The position numbers were made by a program, and so were the translations under genes. A model generated the notes under the pieces. The model had not been told where the DNA came from and searched no databases. It saw nothing but the letters and a program-made list of their open reading frames with translations. A stretch of DNA of 64,000 bases from Dyadobacter beijingensis DSM 21582 (GTDB lineage Bacteria > Bacteroidota > Bacteroidia > Cytophagales > Spirosomataceae): NCBI RefSeq assembly GCF_000382205.1, contig NZ_KB907790.1:248001-312000 (forward strand). The letters are read 5' to 3'. Below are positions 40,987 through 48,211 of the stretch, piece after piece (the first letter of the stretch is position 1; each line of letters opens with the position of its first letter).

Positions 40987-43539
40987 TCATCCGCATTTCG
41001 ACGAGCCGCAATCCTTGCACGTCAGGCATCCTTCCTGGTATAGCAGATTCGTTGATCCGCAGTTCTGGCATTTTTGCTTCGCCGCTTCGGTGCCGTCGGG
41101 AATGTAGCGCTTTAATGCACGGGCCACACCGGCTTTCCAGGTGTTGATCGCCTCGTCGAGTTGCAGGCTGCTGATCAGGTCCACTACTTTTTCAATCGGC
41201 ATTCCGTGGCGTAATGTGCTGGAAATCAGCTTGGCGTAATTCCAGTATTCAGGATTGAATTTGTGCGACAATCCTTCGATGGTCGTTTTATAGCCGCGCG
41301 TGTTTTTGTACTGAAAATCATAGCGCGAACTGCCGTCAGCTTCCCGGTTCTTGATAATAAACCCTTCATTGACCCATCTTGGCAGCAGAATACCGTCGTC
41401 GTCGTCCGCGAATCCCGTAAATATCTCGTAAGGACGGCCATCGATAAGCCCGATAAATGCGATCCATTTATCTTTTTTATTCTGAAAACGAACCACATCC
41501 GCTTCGAGCGTTTGCGGGCGCTCGGTCGGAAACGGGGTCGGGGCGCCTTCGACGGCCTCTTCTTTTTTCTCGGTATTGGCAATCAATACGCCCGAACGCG
41601 AGCCGTCGCGATACACGGTCACACCCTTACAACCCGCTTTCCAGGCCTCCATGTAGCATTCGCCCACGAGTTCTTCCGTCACGTCATTTGGCATGTTGAT
41701 CGTCACGCTGATCGAATGGTCGACCCACTGCTGGATCGCGCCCTGCATTTTCACCTTTTTGAGATAATCCACATCGTTGGAAGTCGCTTTATAATAAGGC
41801 GATTTCTTCACGAGCTCGTCGAGGTCCTTTTGGGCGTAATTTTTATTTGTGTCAAATCCGTTGACCTCCATCCATTGTTTAAAGCGGTGGTGGAAAACGA
41901 CATATTCTTCCCACGAATCGCCTACTTCGTCCACAAAATCTACGCGGACGTCCTTGTCGTTCGGGTTTACTTTCCGGCGTCTTTTATAAACGGGCAGGAA
42001 CACCGGCTCGATGCCGGACGTCGTTTGCGACATCAGGCTGGTGGTACCAGTCGGCGCGATGGTCAGCAACGCAATATTACGGCGGCCGTATTCCAGCATT
42101 TCATAGTAAAGTTGGGCATCGGCCTCTTTCAGGCGCAGAATGAACGGGTTGTTAGCCTCTCTCTCAGAACTGAAAATCGCGAACGGGCCGCGTTCCTTCG
42201 CCGTGTGAACGGATGCCCGGTAAGCTTCCAGCGCCACCGTTTTGTGGATTTCGACGGCGAATGCATTGCCCTCGTCGCTTCCGTAGCGCAGGCCCAATGC
42301 AGCGAGCATGTCGCCTTCGGCGGTAATACCGATGCCCGTCCGGCGGCCTTCCTGGGCTTTGGTCTGGATATTGAGCCAGAGGTTGCGCTCCACGCGCTTC
42401 ACTTCGGCATCTTCCGGGTCTTCATCGATTTTTTGCAGGATCGCATCGATCTTTTCCAGTTCCAGGTCGATAATGTCGTCCATCATACGCTGTGCCGCGG
42501 CAATATGCTTTTTGAACAGCTCCCAGTTGAACTTCGCTTTGCCGGTGAAGGCGTCTTCCACATAGGAAAACAGGTTAATGGCCAGCAAACGGCACGAGTC
42601 GTACGCGCAGAGCGGGATTTCGCCGCATGGATTGGTCGAGATAGTCTGATACCCGAGGTCGGCGTAGCAATCAGGCACCGACTCGCGGGTGATCGTATCC
42701 CAGAAGAGGATGCCCGGCTCCGCGGATTGCCATGCATTATGCACGATTTTTTTCCAAAGTGCCGTCGCGTCAATGTCCTTGATATGCGTCGGGGCGTCGC
42801 TTTTGATCGGGTACTGCTGGCGGTAACTCGTACCGGCACCCACCGCTTGCATAAACTCATCGTCGATCCGCACCGACACATTGGCGCCGGTCACCTTGCC
42901 CTGCTCCATTTTAGCGTCGATAAAGCTCTCTGAATCAGGGTGTTTGATAGACACAGAAAGCATTAATGCACCTCTGCGGCCATCCTGCGCCACTTCGCGG
43001 GTGGAGTTGGAGAAGCGCTCCATGAACGGCACAATGCCGGTCGACGTCAACGCCGAATTCTTCACCGGTGAGCCTTTCGGCCGGATGTGCGAGAGGTCGT
43101 GGCCCACGCCTCCGCGTCGTTTCATGAGCTGTACCTGCTCCTGGTCGATTTTCATAATGCCGCCATACGAGTCGGAAGCGCCATTGTTGCCGATCACGAA
43201 ACAGTTCGAAAGCGAAGCGATCTGGTAAGGATTGCCAATGCCGGTCATCGGGCTTCCCTGAGGGATAATGTATTTAAAATCCCGGATCAGGTCGAAAATC
43301 TCCGTTTCGCTCAACGGGTTCGGATAACGTTGTTCGATGCGCGCGATCTCGGAAGCGATGCGGCGGTGCATGTCGTTCGGCGTCGCTTCGTAGATCGCCC
43401 CGAAAGAATCTTTCAGTGCATATTTATTCACCCACACGCGTGCCGCGAGGTCGTCGCCTTTAAAATATTCCAATGATGCCTGGTAGGCTTCGTCACTGGT
43501 ATAGGTTCGTTCTGATTGTGAAGATTTTATGGTTTCCAT
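40987..43539 (-). CDS. nrdJ: Adenosylcobalamin-dependent ribonucleotide reductase (class II)
   Basis: 850 residues. It makes deoxyribonucleotides by radical chemistry started by adenosylcobalamin and works with or without oxygen. Conserved parts: SLSNCFVIGNN with Cys113 (one of the redox pair), GGVGHDLSHIRPKG, STNPCGEIPLCAYDSCRL with the thiyl-radical Cys region, TGIGITAEGDMLAALGL, and APTGTTSLMSQTTSGIEPVF. The C-terminus has a zinc-ribbon/redox tail CQNCGSTNLLYQEGCLTCKDC (residues about 822-842) with further Cys. No cobalamin riboswitch is visible upstream. A minus-strand TATATTTG box (43586-43579) gives a leader of about 34 nt, and paired direct repeats lie further upstream (43611-43649). 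Confidence 0.94.
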   Translation of the reverse strand: METIKSSQSERTYTSDEAYQASLEYFKGDDLAARVWVNKYALKDSFGAIYEATPNDMHRRIASEIARIEQRYPNPLSETEIFDLIRDFKYIIPQGSPMTGIGNPYQIASLSNCFVIGNNGASDSYGGIMKIDQEQVQLMKRRGGVGHDLSHIRPKGSPVKNSALTSTGIVPFMERFSNSTREVAQDGRRGALMLSVSIKHPDSESFIDAKMEQGKVTGANVSVRIDDEFMQAVGAGTSYRQQYPIKSDAPTHIKDIDATALWKKIVHNAWQSAEPGILFWDTITRESVPDCYADLGYQTISTNPCGEIPLCAYDSCRLLAINLFSYVEDAFTGKAKFNWELFKKHIAAAQRMMDDIIDLELEKIDAILQKIDEDPEDAEVKRVERNLWLNIQTKAQEGRRTGIGITAEGDMLAALGLRYGSDEGNAFAVEIHKTVALEAYRASVHTAKERGPFAIFSSEREANNPFILRLKEADAQLYYEMLEYGRRNIALLTIAPTGTTSLMSQTTSGIEPVFLPVYKRRRKVNPNDKDVRVDFVDEVGDSWEEYVVFHHRFKQWMEVNGFDTNKNYAQKDLDELVKKSPYYKATSNDVDYLKKVKMQGAIQQWVDHSISVTINMPNDVTEELVGECYMEAWKAGCKGVTVYRDGSRSGVLIANTEKKEEAVEGAPTPFPTERPQTLEADVVRFQNKKDKWIAFIGLIDGRPYEIFTGFADDDDGILLPRWVNEGFIIKNREADGSSRYDFQYKNTRGYKTTIEGLSHKFNPEYWNYAKLISSTLRHGMPIEKVVDLISSLQLDEAINTWKAGVARALKRYIPDGTEAAKQKCQNCGSTNLLYQEGCLTCKDCGSSKCG

Positions 43540-43578
43540 TAGCTGGTATCAGAGTATTTTCGAAGAAATTGAGAATAT

Positions 43579-43586
43579 CAAATATA
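43579..43586 (-). promoter_or_regulatory. nrdJ -7 promoter box
   Basis: The minus strand reads TATATTTG, a perfect TAnnTTTG match, 40 bp from the nrdJ start. No -33 TTG at ideal spacing. Confidence 0.5.
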
Positions 43587-43610
43587 CAATTTAAAGAAGT
43601 TATATAAAAA

Positions 43611-43649
43611 TGATTTTTATAAAAAGTTTACAAATTGATTTTTATAAAA
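43611..43649. promoter_or_regulatory. Direct repeats upstream of nrdJ
   Basis: TGATTTTTATAAAA occurs at 43611-43624 and again at 43636-43649, 25 bp apart; each holds a TTTTATAAAA palindrome. AAAAGTTTACAA also occurs twice (43622-43633 and 43687-43698). They lie 25-160 bp upstream of the nrdJ promoter box within a 200-bp AT-rich stretch that holds no gene. They do not match the NrdR-box consensus as I know it. A regulator site is possible. Confidence 0.35.
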
Positions 43650-43738
43650 TGTTGTATTTCAATATGTTAAAATTTTAAACTGCTAAAAAAGTTTACAATT
43701 TTTGTTTGTTTGGGAAAACTATTTTTAGAATTGATTAC

Positions 43739-43767
43739 AAAAAAAAACCGGCTCATGACGAGGCCGG
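43739..43767 (-). terminator. Terminator of the heme operon
   Basis: On the minus strand a GC-rich stem (complement of GAGGCCGG 43760-43767 and CCGGCTC 43748-43754, one bulge) is followed by nine T. It lies 113 bp after the hmuS stop, leaving room for the small open frame at 43800-43919. Confidence 0.85.
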
Positions 43768-43799
43768 CAATTTTTAATTACTATGGCGAAATTTAATTT

Positions 43800-43919
43800 T
43801 TATTGTGGCGCATTTGAAGCTGCGGAATCGCGCTCAGGGCCTTCACTTCTGAATACGAGACCTCCGAACAAAATACATCCTACAATTTGACCGAATGCTG
43901 CTCGATCAGCGCCGGCCAT
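43800..43919 (-). CDS. Possible 39-residue membrane miniprotein at the end of the heme operon
   Basis: An ATG at 43917-43919, inside the last codons of hmuS in another frame, opens a 39-codon frame ending at 43800. It begins MAGADRAAFGQIVG and continues CILFGGLVF, so residues 9-22 form a short hydrophobic stretch; the tail RSEGPERDSAASNAPQ is polar. It fits between hmuS and the operon terminator and would be translated by coupling. It could be chance, and I know no family for it. Confidence 0.2.
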   Translation of the reverse strand: MAGADRAAFGQIVGCILFGGLVFRSEGPERDSAASNAPQ

Positions 43920-44926
43920 TCGGCCAATTCGGGAATGCCGGGTTTGCGTTTGCCGAAGAACTGGTTGAACATCACGCCGTCCTTATCAATGAGCTCGATG
44001 CCGGTCACAATGCCGTCTTCGGTAGGCTTCCGCACCACCCATGCCTCGTCGATGGCATCTTCCCGCAAATGCAGGTTGAATTCCGGGTCCATTACATTCA
44101 GCCATGGACCCATGACGAAGATCTTTTTGATCGGTCCGGTGTGGATTTGAATGCAGTTGGGATTGGATACAAAAACCATGACCGGCAATCCGGCGTCCGA
44201 AATCGCGTCGAAGAGTAGTTTCATACTTTCCGGTTTAATGCGGTGTGCATAGCCTTCGGGCGCATTGCGCAATGCCTGTTTGCGCGTGAGGTTATGCTTG
44301 CGGAGCAGGGTGAAAAAGTCGTGGGTATCTTTCAATGCGAGCCATTCCTGCTGGAATGCGGCCTTATCGAGGTCGGCAGCCTCTTCCGCTTCCGGTGCTT
44401 TCTCCTTTTTCTCACTCACAAACAAGTTCACCTCCTGATCGGCCGCCAGGTATTTGGCTACCAATGCGTCATAAGCTTCCTTATTGCTCTTTTCGGTCAG
44501 GTAAATCTTATGCGCGGCCTCGCCGAAGCTATTGAAAAATTGCAGACTGAAACGGTCGTTTTCCGATACGGCAAAGCCGAATTTCCAGTCGCCCAGAAAC
44601 AGGCGGAGGTCAATATCCTCGCCGAGCACCAGACCGACGTGGTTGTTGAACGAAATTCGCTCATATATCCCCTTGCGCTCGTGCACGACGTGGTCGTTGC
44701 GCGTGAGGGCCATCACGTGCCCCAGCGCACCCATTTCCTTGATCAGCTCCCTGAAATCGCCGTCGAGCAGCTGCACGTTTTCTCCAATGCCGGTGGCCAG
44801 CAGTTCGGCCTCCGAGGTGCCGAGCGCCTTGGCGGCGTCGCGGATGCGGGTTTTCGGGTTGGCGAGCTTGTACTCCGCCCAGCGGTCTTTCAATTCAGTT
44901 CTGTCTGGTGATAGGGTCGATTTCAT
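43880..44926 (-). CDS. hmuS: Hemin-degrading/heme-utilisation factor (HemS/ChuS-type)
   Basis: 348 residues made of two related halves, as in HemS/ChuS: the first (about 1-165) contains LRLFLGDWKFGFAVSE and SLQFFNSFGEAAHKIYL, the second (about 190-345) contains QIHTGPIKKIFVMGPWLNVMD-type and DAIDEAWVVRKPT segments (each under 20 residues when read separately). An acidic linker KEKAPEAEEAADLD joins them. These cytoplasmic proteins receive heme from the ABC importer and degrade or traffic it. It is the last recognised gene of the operon, 27 bp after hmuV. Whether it breaks down heme or only carries it cannot be decided from sequence. Confidence 0.92.
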   Translation of the reverse strand: MKSTLSPDRTELKDRWAEYKLANPKTRIRDAAKALGTSEAELLATGIGENVQLLDGDFRELIKEMGALGHVMALTRNDHVVHERKGIYERISFNNHVGLVLGEDIDLRLFLGDWKFGFAVSENDRFSLQFFNSFGEAAHKIYLTEKSNKEAYDALVAKYLAADQEVNLFVSEKKEKAPEAEEAADLDKAAFQQEWLALKDTHDFFTLLRKHNLTRKQALRNAPEGYAHRIKPESMKLLFDAISDAGLPVMVFVSNPNCIQIHTGPIKKIFVMGPWLNVMDPEFNLHLREDAIDEAWVVRKPTEDGIVTGIELIDKDGVMFNQFFGKRKPGIPELAEWPALIEQHSVKL

Positions 44927-44953
44927 TTCTTCTATTTTTTGATATTGGTAAAT

Positions 44954-45748
44954 TCAGGGTATGTTAAAAGAGGGGGCCACGTGGGGTACGATCACCGGGT
45001 AGGGCGTCAGGTCGTGCTGGATAATCTGTACCGGCAGCCCGAATGCTTCGTGAATGGATTGCTCCGTGAGGACATTTTCCGGTGTCCCGATGGCATGCGT
45101 GCGGCCGCTTTTCAGCATAAGCACATGGTCGGCGTACTGCAGCGCCTGGTTCAGGTCGTGGATGACGGCTATTACGGCGAAATTCTTGCGGGAAAGCTCT
45201 TTGGCCAGCCGGAAGGTCTCGTATTGGTGCAGAAGGTCCATTCCGGTAGTCGGCTCGTCAAGCAGCAGCAGGCCGTTTTCGATCTCCCACGCCTGCGCGA
45301 GCGCCCGTGCGAGCTGTACGCGCTGTTGCTCGCCGCCGGACAGGGTCGGGTACAAACGACTTTTTAAATGGCCGATACCGACTTTTTTAAGGCACAGATC
45401 AACAATCGCCAGGTCCCGTTGCGTAGGATCGGACTCGTAGAACGGGTAGCGGCCCATCAGCACGATTTCCTGCGAGGTAAATGATAGCGTGATATTGTTC
45501 TGCTGCGAGAGCACGGCCCGTTTTTTTGCCAGCTCCTTCAATTTATATTTCCGCAAATCGCGGCCGTGGAAATGCACCGAGCCGGAAGTAAGGGCCTGTT
45601 CGGCCGAAAGCAGCTTGATGAGTGTCGATTTGCCGGCCCCGTTCGCGCCTATGATCGCCCAGAACTCGCCCGGATGGACGGAAAAGCTGACATTATCGAC
45701 CAGTTTCCGGCCACGTATCTCAAAACCTGCGTTCCTTACCTCGATCAT
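44954..45748 (-). CDS. hmuV: Heme ABC transporter ATP-binding protein
   Basis: 264 residues from the ATG at 45746-45748, which overlaps the permease stop as ATGA; a GTG eight codons earlier is rejected. Walker A is GANGAGKSTLIKLL, the Q-loop lies near VLSQQNN, the ABC signature is LSGGEQQRVQLARAL and Walker B is LLLLDEPTTGMDLL, with the switch His in IHDLNQAL. It is of the FecE/BtuD type used for heme, siderophore and cobalamin import. It powers the HmuU permease in the inner membrane. Translational coupling by ATGA suggests equal expression of both subunits. Confidence 0.95.
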   Translation of the reverse strand: MIEVRNAGFEIRGRKLVDNVSFSVHPGEFWAIIGANGAGKSTLIKLLSAEQALTSGSVHFHGRDLRKYKLKELAKKRAVLSQQNNITLSFTSQEIVLMGRYPFYESDPTQRDLAIVDLCLKKVGIGHLKSRLYPTLSGGEQQRVQLARALAQAWEIENGLLLLDEPTTGMDLLHQYETFRLAKELSRKNFAVIAVIHDLNQALQYADHVLMLKSGRTHAIGTPENVLTEQSIHEAFGLPVQIIQHDLTPYPVIVPHVAPSFNIP

Positions 45749-46851
45749 AGCCGTTTCCTTTTTTGTTCCCACAAAATATAAATGAAGAACGGCGTGCCGA
45801 GCATGGCCGTGAGAATGCCGATCGGCAGTTCCGACGGCGCTACGATGGTGCGCGAAAGGGTATCGGCCAATGTGAGGACGATGGCACCTGAAAGTGCCGA
45901 GCCGATGATCAGCGTCCGGTGGTTGGGACCGAACAACGTGCGTACCATGTGCGGGACGACCAGCCCTACAAATCCGATGGTGCCCGCTACGGCCACGGAA
46001 GCGCCTACGCCCATGGTCGCGAGGATAATCACTTTTCGTTTCAGCGATTTCATATTCACACCCAAGCTGGCCGCCTGGCTTTCGCCGAGCACGAGCAGGT
46101 TCAATGCTTTGGAAAGATAGGGCATGAAGAGAATGGAAATCGCTACGAATGGCCCTACGGCCATGACGGACGTCCAGTTGGCACCGCCGAGGCTGCCGAG
46201 GTTCCAGAAGGTAATGTTGCGGAGCTGCGCATCGTCGGCCAGGTAAGTCATGAGCCCGGTCATCGCGCCTACGAATGCGTTGATCGCGATGCCGCAGAGT
46301 AGCAGCGTGGCAATGCCGCCTTCACCGGTAACCTTGGAAAGCTGGTACACGAGGAATGTCGTGCACGCAGCACCGAGGAAAGCGACAAACGAAATGCCGT
46401 AAGTGCCCGCGAGCTCGCTGAGCATTCCGAAATATTTAACGTTGAGCATAATGACGAATACGGCAAATAGCGACGCGCCGGAAGTGACGCCGATCAGCGT
46501 CGCGTCGGCGATCGGGTTGCGGAAAAGCCCTTGGAGCGATGCGCCGGCAATGCCCAGCGCAGCGCCGATCAGTACGGCCAGGCACACGCGCGGCAGCCGG
46601 ATGATCCAGAACACGATGGATTTTTGCTCTTCGACGTGCGTTTCCGGGATCCAGCCCAGCTTGAACGCGATGATCTCCCAGAGCTCGCGCACGGAAATCG
46701 ATAATGCGCCGGTACAGGCCGAGAAAACGATGCAAGCGAAGAGGACAGAGCCCAGTATCCAGGCCATTTTGCCCGTAGTGGAAGGCAAAAAGTGCCTCTG
46801 GAAGGTTTCCTTCGCCGTTGTTTCCCGCTCGTTTACCGTTTCTGTCAGCAT
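45745..46851 (-). CDS. hmuU: Heme ABC transporter permease (FecCD family)
   Basis: 368 residues with about nine or ten membrane helices and a cytoplasmic N-terminal extension of about 25 residues. FecCD features include the RLPRVCLAVLIGAALGIAGASLQGLFRNPIADATLIGVTSGAS region (about 113-155), where RLPR and GxxxQxxxxNPLA-like motifs recur in this family, and the C-terminal GFVGLVVPHMVRTLFG, which contacts the ATPase. It forms the channel with HmuV and receives heme from HmuT. The gene lies 6 bp after hmuT and overlaps hmuV. Confidence 0.94.
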   Translation of the reverse strand: MLTETVNERETTAKETFQRHFLPSTTGKMAWILGSVLFACIVFSACTGALSISVRELWEIIAFKLGWIPETHVEEQKSIVFWIIRLPRVCLAVLIGAALGIAGASLQGLFRNPIADATLIGVTSGASLFAVFVIMLNVKYFGMLSELAGTYGISFVAFLGAACTTFLVYQLSKVTGEGGIATLLLCGIAINAFVGAMTGLMTYLADDAQLRNITFWNLGSLGGANWTSVMAVGPFVAISILFMPYLSKALNLLVLGESQAASLGVNMKSLKRKVIILATMGVGASVAVAGTIGFVGLVVPHMVRTLFGPNHRTLIIGSALSGAIVLTLADTLSRTIVAPSELPIGILTAMLGTPFFIYILWEQKRKRL

Positions 46852-46857
46852 CGCCTC

Positions 46858-47691
46858 TTATTTTACTTTTTGGGAAAGTTCAGTAGCCGCCTTGCCGAGC
46901 CGCGGTCCGAAGCCGGTCAGGAACTGGCCGTCCATCGTGATGACCTTCCGGTTTTTGCCCGCATTGGTATTGGCAATGCCGGGTATTTTGAGCAGTCCGT
47001 CGATGCCTTCGAGGCTTTCGAGCCCGCTGGAAAACAGTACGAGCACATCCGGGTTGGCCGTGATCAGCGACTCGGCCGTAAGCGGCTTGAAATCCGCGAA
47101 ACCGGTGACCGCATTCCTGTGTCCGGCCAATGTAAACATCTTATCCAGTGAAGTGCCTGTACCGGAGACCATTAACGTGCCGGTGCCTCTCGCGTAGATG
47201 AACAGCAGCTTTTTGGGGTTAGCGGGTGCGGGGATTTTGGTAAGGTCGGCTTGCAGTACCCTGACCATCTTTTCCGCCTGTCCCTGGGCATTAAAGTAGG
47301 CGCCTACCTCGCGGATGAGCCTGATCGCCCCGTCTTTGGAATACTCATGCCTGAACAGGACGAGCTTTTTCCCGCTGCTGTTGAGCTGCTTCACGACGGC
47401 CGGCGGGATCATGCTCTGGTCGGTGTAAAGGATCACGTCCGGATTCAATGTGAGTATGCCCTCGGCCGCAATGGTGCGGTTATGGCCGATTTTCGTGATT
47501 TTTTCGAGGGAAGCAGGGTAGGTACTGGTGATGTCCACGCCCACAATCTGCTTTTCCAGCCCCAGTCCTACGAGTATTTCGCTCAATGTGCCATTGGTCG
47601 AAACGATCCGTTGCGCCGGCGCGCCATACGTGCCGATGGCCGTAAGGAGGGTTAGGAATAGCCAATAGATGGTTCTAGAAACTAGCTGCAT
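46858..47691 (-). CDS. hmuT: Heme ABC transporter substrate-binding protein
   Basis: 277 residues with a signal peptide (hydrophobic 8-21, cleavage near YGAPAQ) and no lipobox, so it is probably free in the periplasm. It is a class III (cluster A-II) binding protein, PhuT/ShuT/HmuT type: QRIVSTNGTLSEILVGLGLE at the start of lobe 1, VGVDITSTYPASLEKI, and GTSLDKMFTLAGHRNAV at the long connecting helix, typical of heme binders. It carries heme from the outer-membrane receptor to HmuUV. No TonB heme receptor gene is present in the operon, so the receptor is encoded elsewhere. It lies 9 bp after the preceding gene. Confidence 0.92.
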   Translation of the reverse strand: MQLVSRTIYWLFLTLLTAIGTYGAPAQRIVSTNGTLSEILVGLGLEKQIVGVDITSTYPASLEKITKIGHNRTIAAEGILTLNPDVILYTDQSMIPPAVVKQLNSSGKKLVLFRHEYSKDGAIRLIREVGAYFNAQGQAEKMVRVLQADLTKIPAPANPKKLLFIYARGTGTLMVSGTGTSLDKMFTLAGHRNAVTGFADFKPLTAESLITANPDVLVLFSSGLESLEGIDGLLKIPGIANTNAGKNRKVITMDGQFLTGFGPRLGKAATELSQKVK

Positions 47692-47700
47692 TTCAGGGTT

Positions 47701-48048
47701 TTACTTTTTATAGGAAAATATTTTATCCACTTCCAAAACCAGCAGCGCTTCCTGGAACATCGTACGGATTTCCTCCAACTCGACGTCGTCGAAGGAGAGC
47801 ATGAAGTTCGGGATGGGCGATGGCAGCAAATGCGTCTTGCCGTGCGGAAGCGGCTCGCCGATGCTCTGCAGGTGGCATTCATCGTACAATATCGACTGGA
47901 AACCCCTCAGGCCGTCCTCCGTGAAGACAAAGAGCACATTACCGTATGCAAAATTGAAATGCGTGCAGCAATGGCATTGCCCGATGTAGCCTTGGGCCGT
48001 TTGGCTCAAAATCCGTAATGAATTGTATGAATGCGAATCGTCTTGCAT
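47701..48048 (-). CDS. Conserved small protein heading the heme operon
   Basis: 115 residues with no signal peptide or membrane helix. The N-terminal half contains a Cys/His-rich segment GQCHCCTHFNFAYGNV (Cys25, Cys27, Cys28, His30 by my count), and another Cys-His pair occurs in YDECHLQS. The C-terminal half (FMLSFDDVELEEIRTMF) is acidic and helical. I recall small Bacteroidota proteins of this kind annotated only as a DUF (DUF6686), but cannot confirm the number. Its place as first gene of a heme import operon, and the clustered Cys/His, suggest metal or heme handling; this is inference. The promoter and operator-like palindrome lie 60-90 bp upstream. Confidence 0.7.
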   Translation of the reverse strand: MQDDSHSYNSLRILSQTAQGYIGQCHCCTHFNFAYGNVLFVFTEDGLRGFQSILYDECHLQSIGEPLPHGKTHLLPSPIPNFMLSFDDVELEEIRTMFQEALLVLEVDKIFSYKK

Positions 48049-48106
48049 AGCCTGCTTATGATCATCGATTTGAATGCTTTCCTGAATTTCGCCATTTGTC
48101 TGGTGG

Positions 48107-48114
48107 CAAATATA
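48107..48114 (-). promoter_or_regulatory. Heme operon -7 promoter box
   Basis: The minus strand reads TATATTTG, a perfect TAnnTTTG match, giving a leader of about 50 nt. A minus-strand TTG at 48133-48131, 16 bp away, is a possible -33 element and lies inside the palindrome at 48123-48141. Confidence 0.55.
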
Positions 48115-48122
48115 TGTTATTA

Positions 48123-48141
48123 ATTTAGACCAAGTATAAAT
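48123..48141. promoter_or_regulatory. Operator-like near-palindrome of the heme operon
   Basis: ATTTAGAC-CAA-GTATAAAT: 8-bp arms with a single mismatch around a 3-bp centre. It overlaps the predicted -33 region of the heme operon, where a repressor would block polymerase. An iron-responsive repressor (Fur- or DtxR-type) is the natural candidate for a heme operon, but I did not match it to a known consensus. Confidence 0.5.
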
Positions 48142-48211
48142 AGATGATAAAAATTTCGCCCGGCGTTCCCGGAATCGTCTGGCAGACTTCTTATTATTGT
48201 AAATTGATCAG

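Noticed and set aside
41263..42933. 556-codon open frame on the plus strand opposite nrdJ
   Set aside because: Antisense shadow; nrdJ is certain and the frame shows no recognisable domain.
43540..43879. Cobalamin riboswitch upstream of nrdJ
   Set aside because: I looked for a B12-box-like GCCACTG element and paired helices in the leader and gap; the region is AT-rich with only direct repeats and a terminator for the heme operon.
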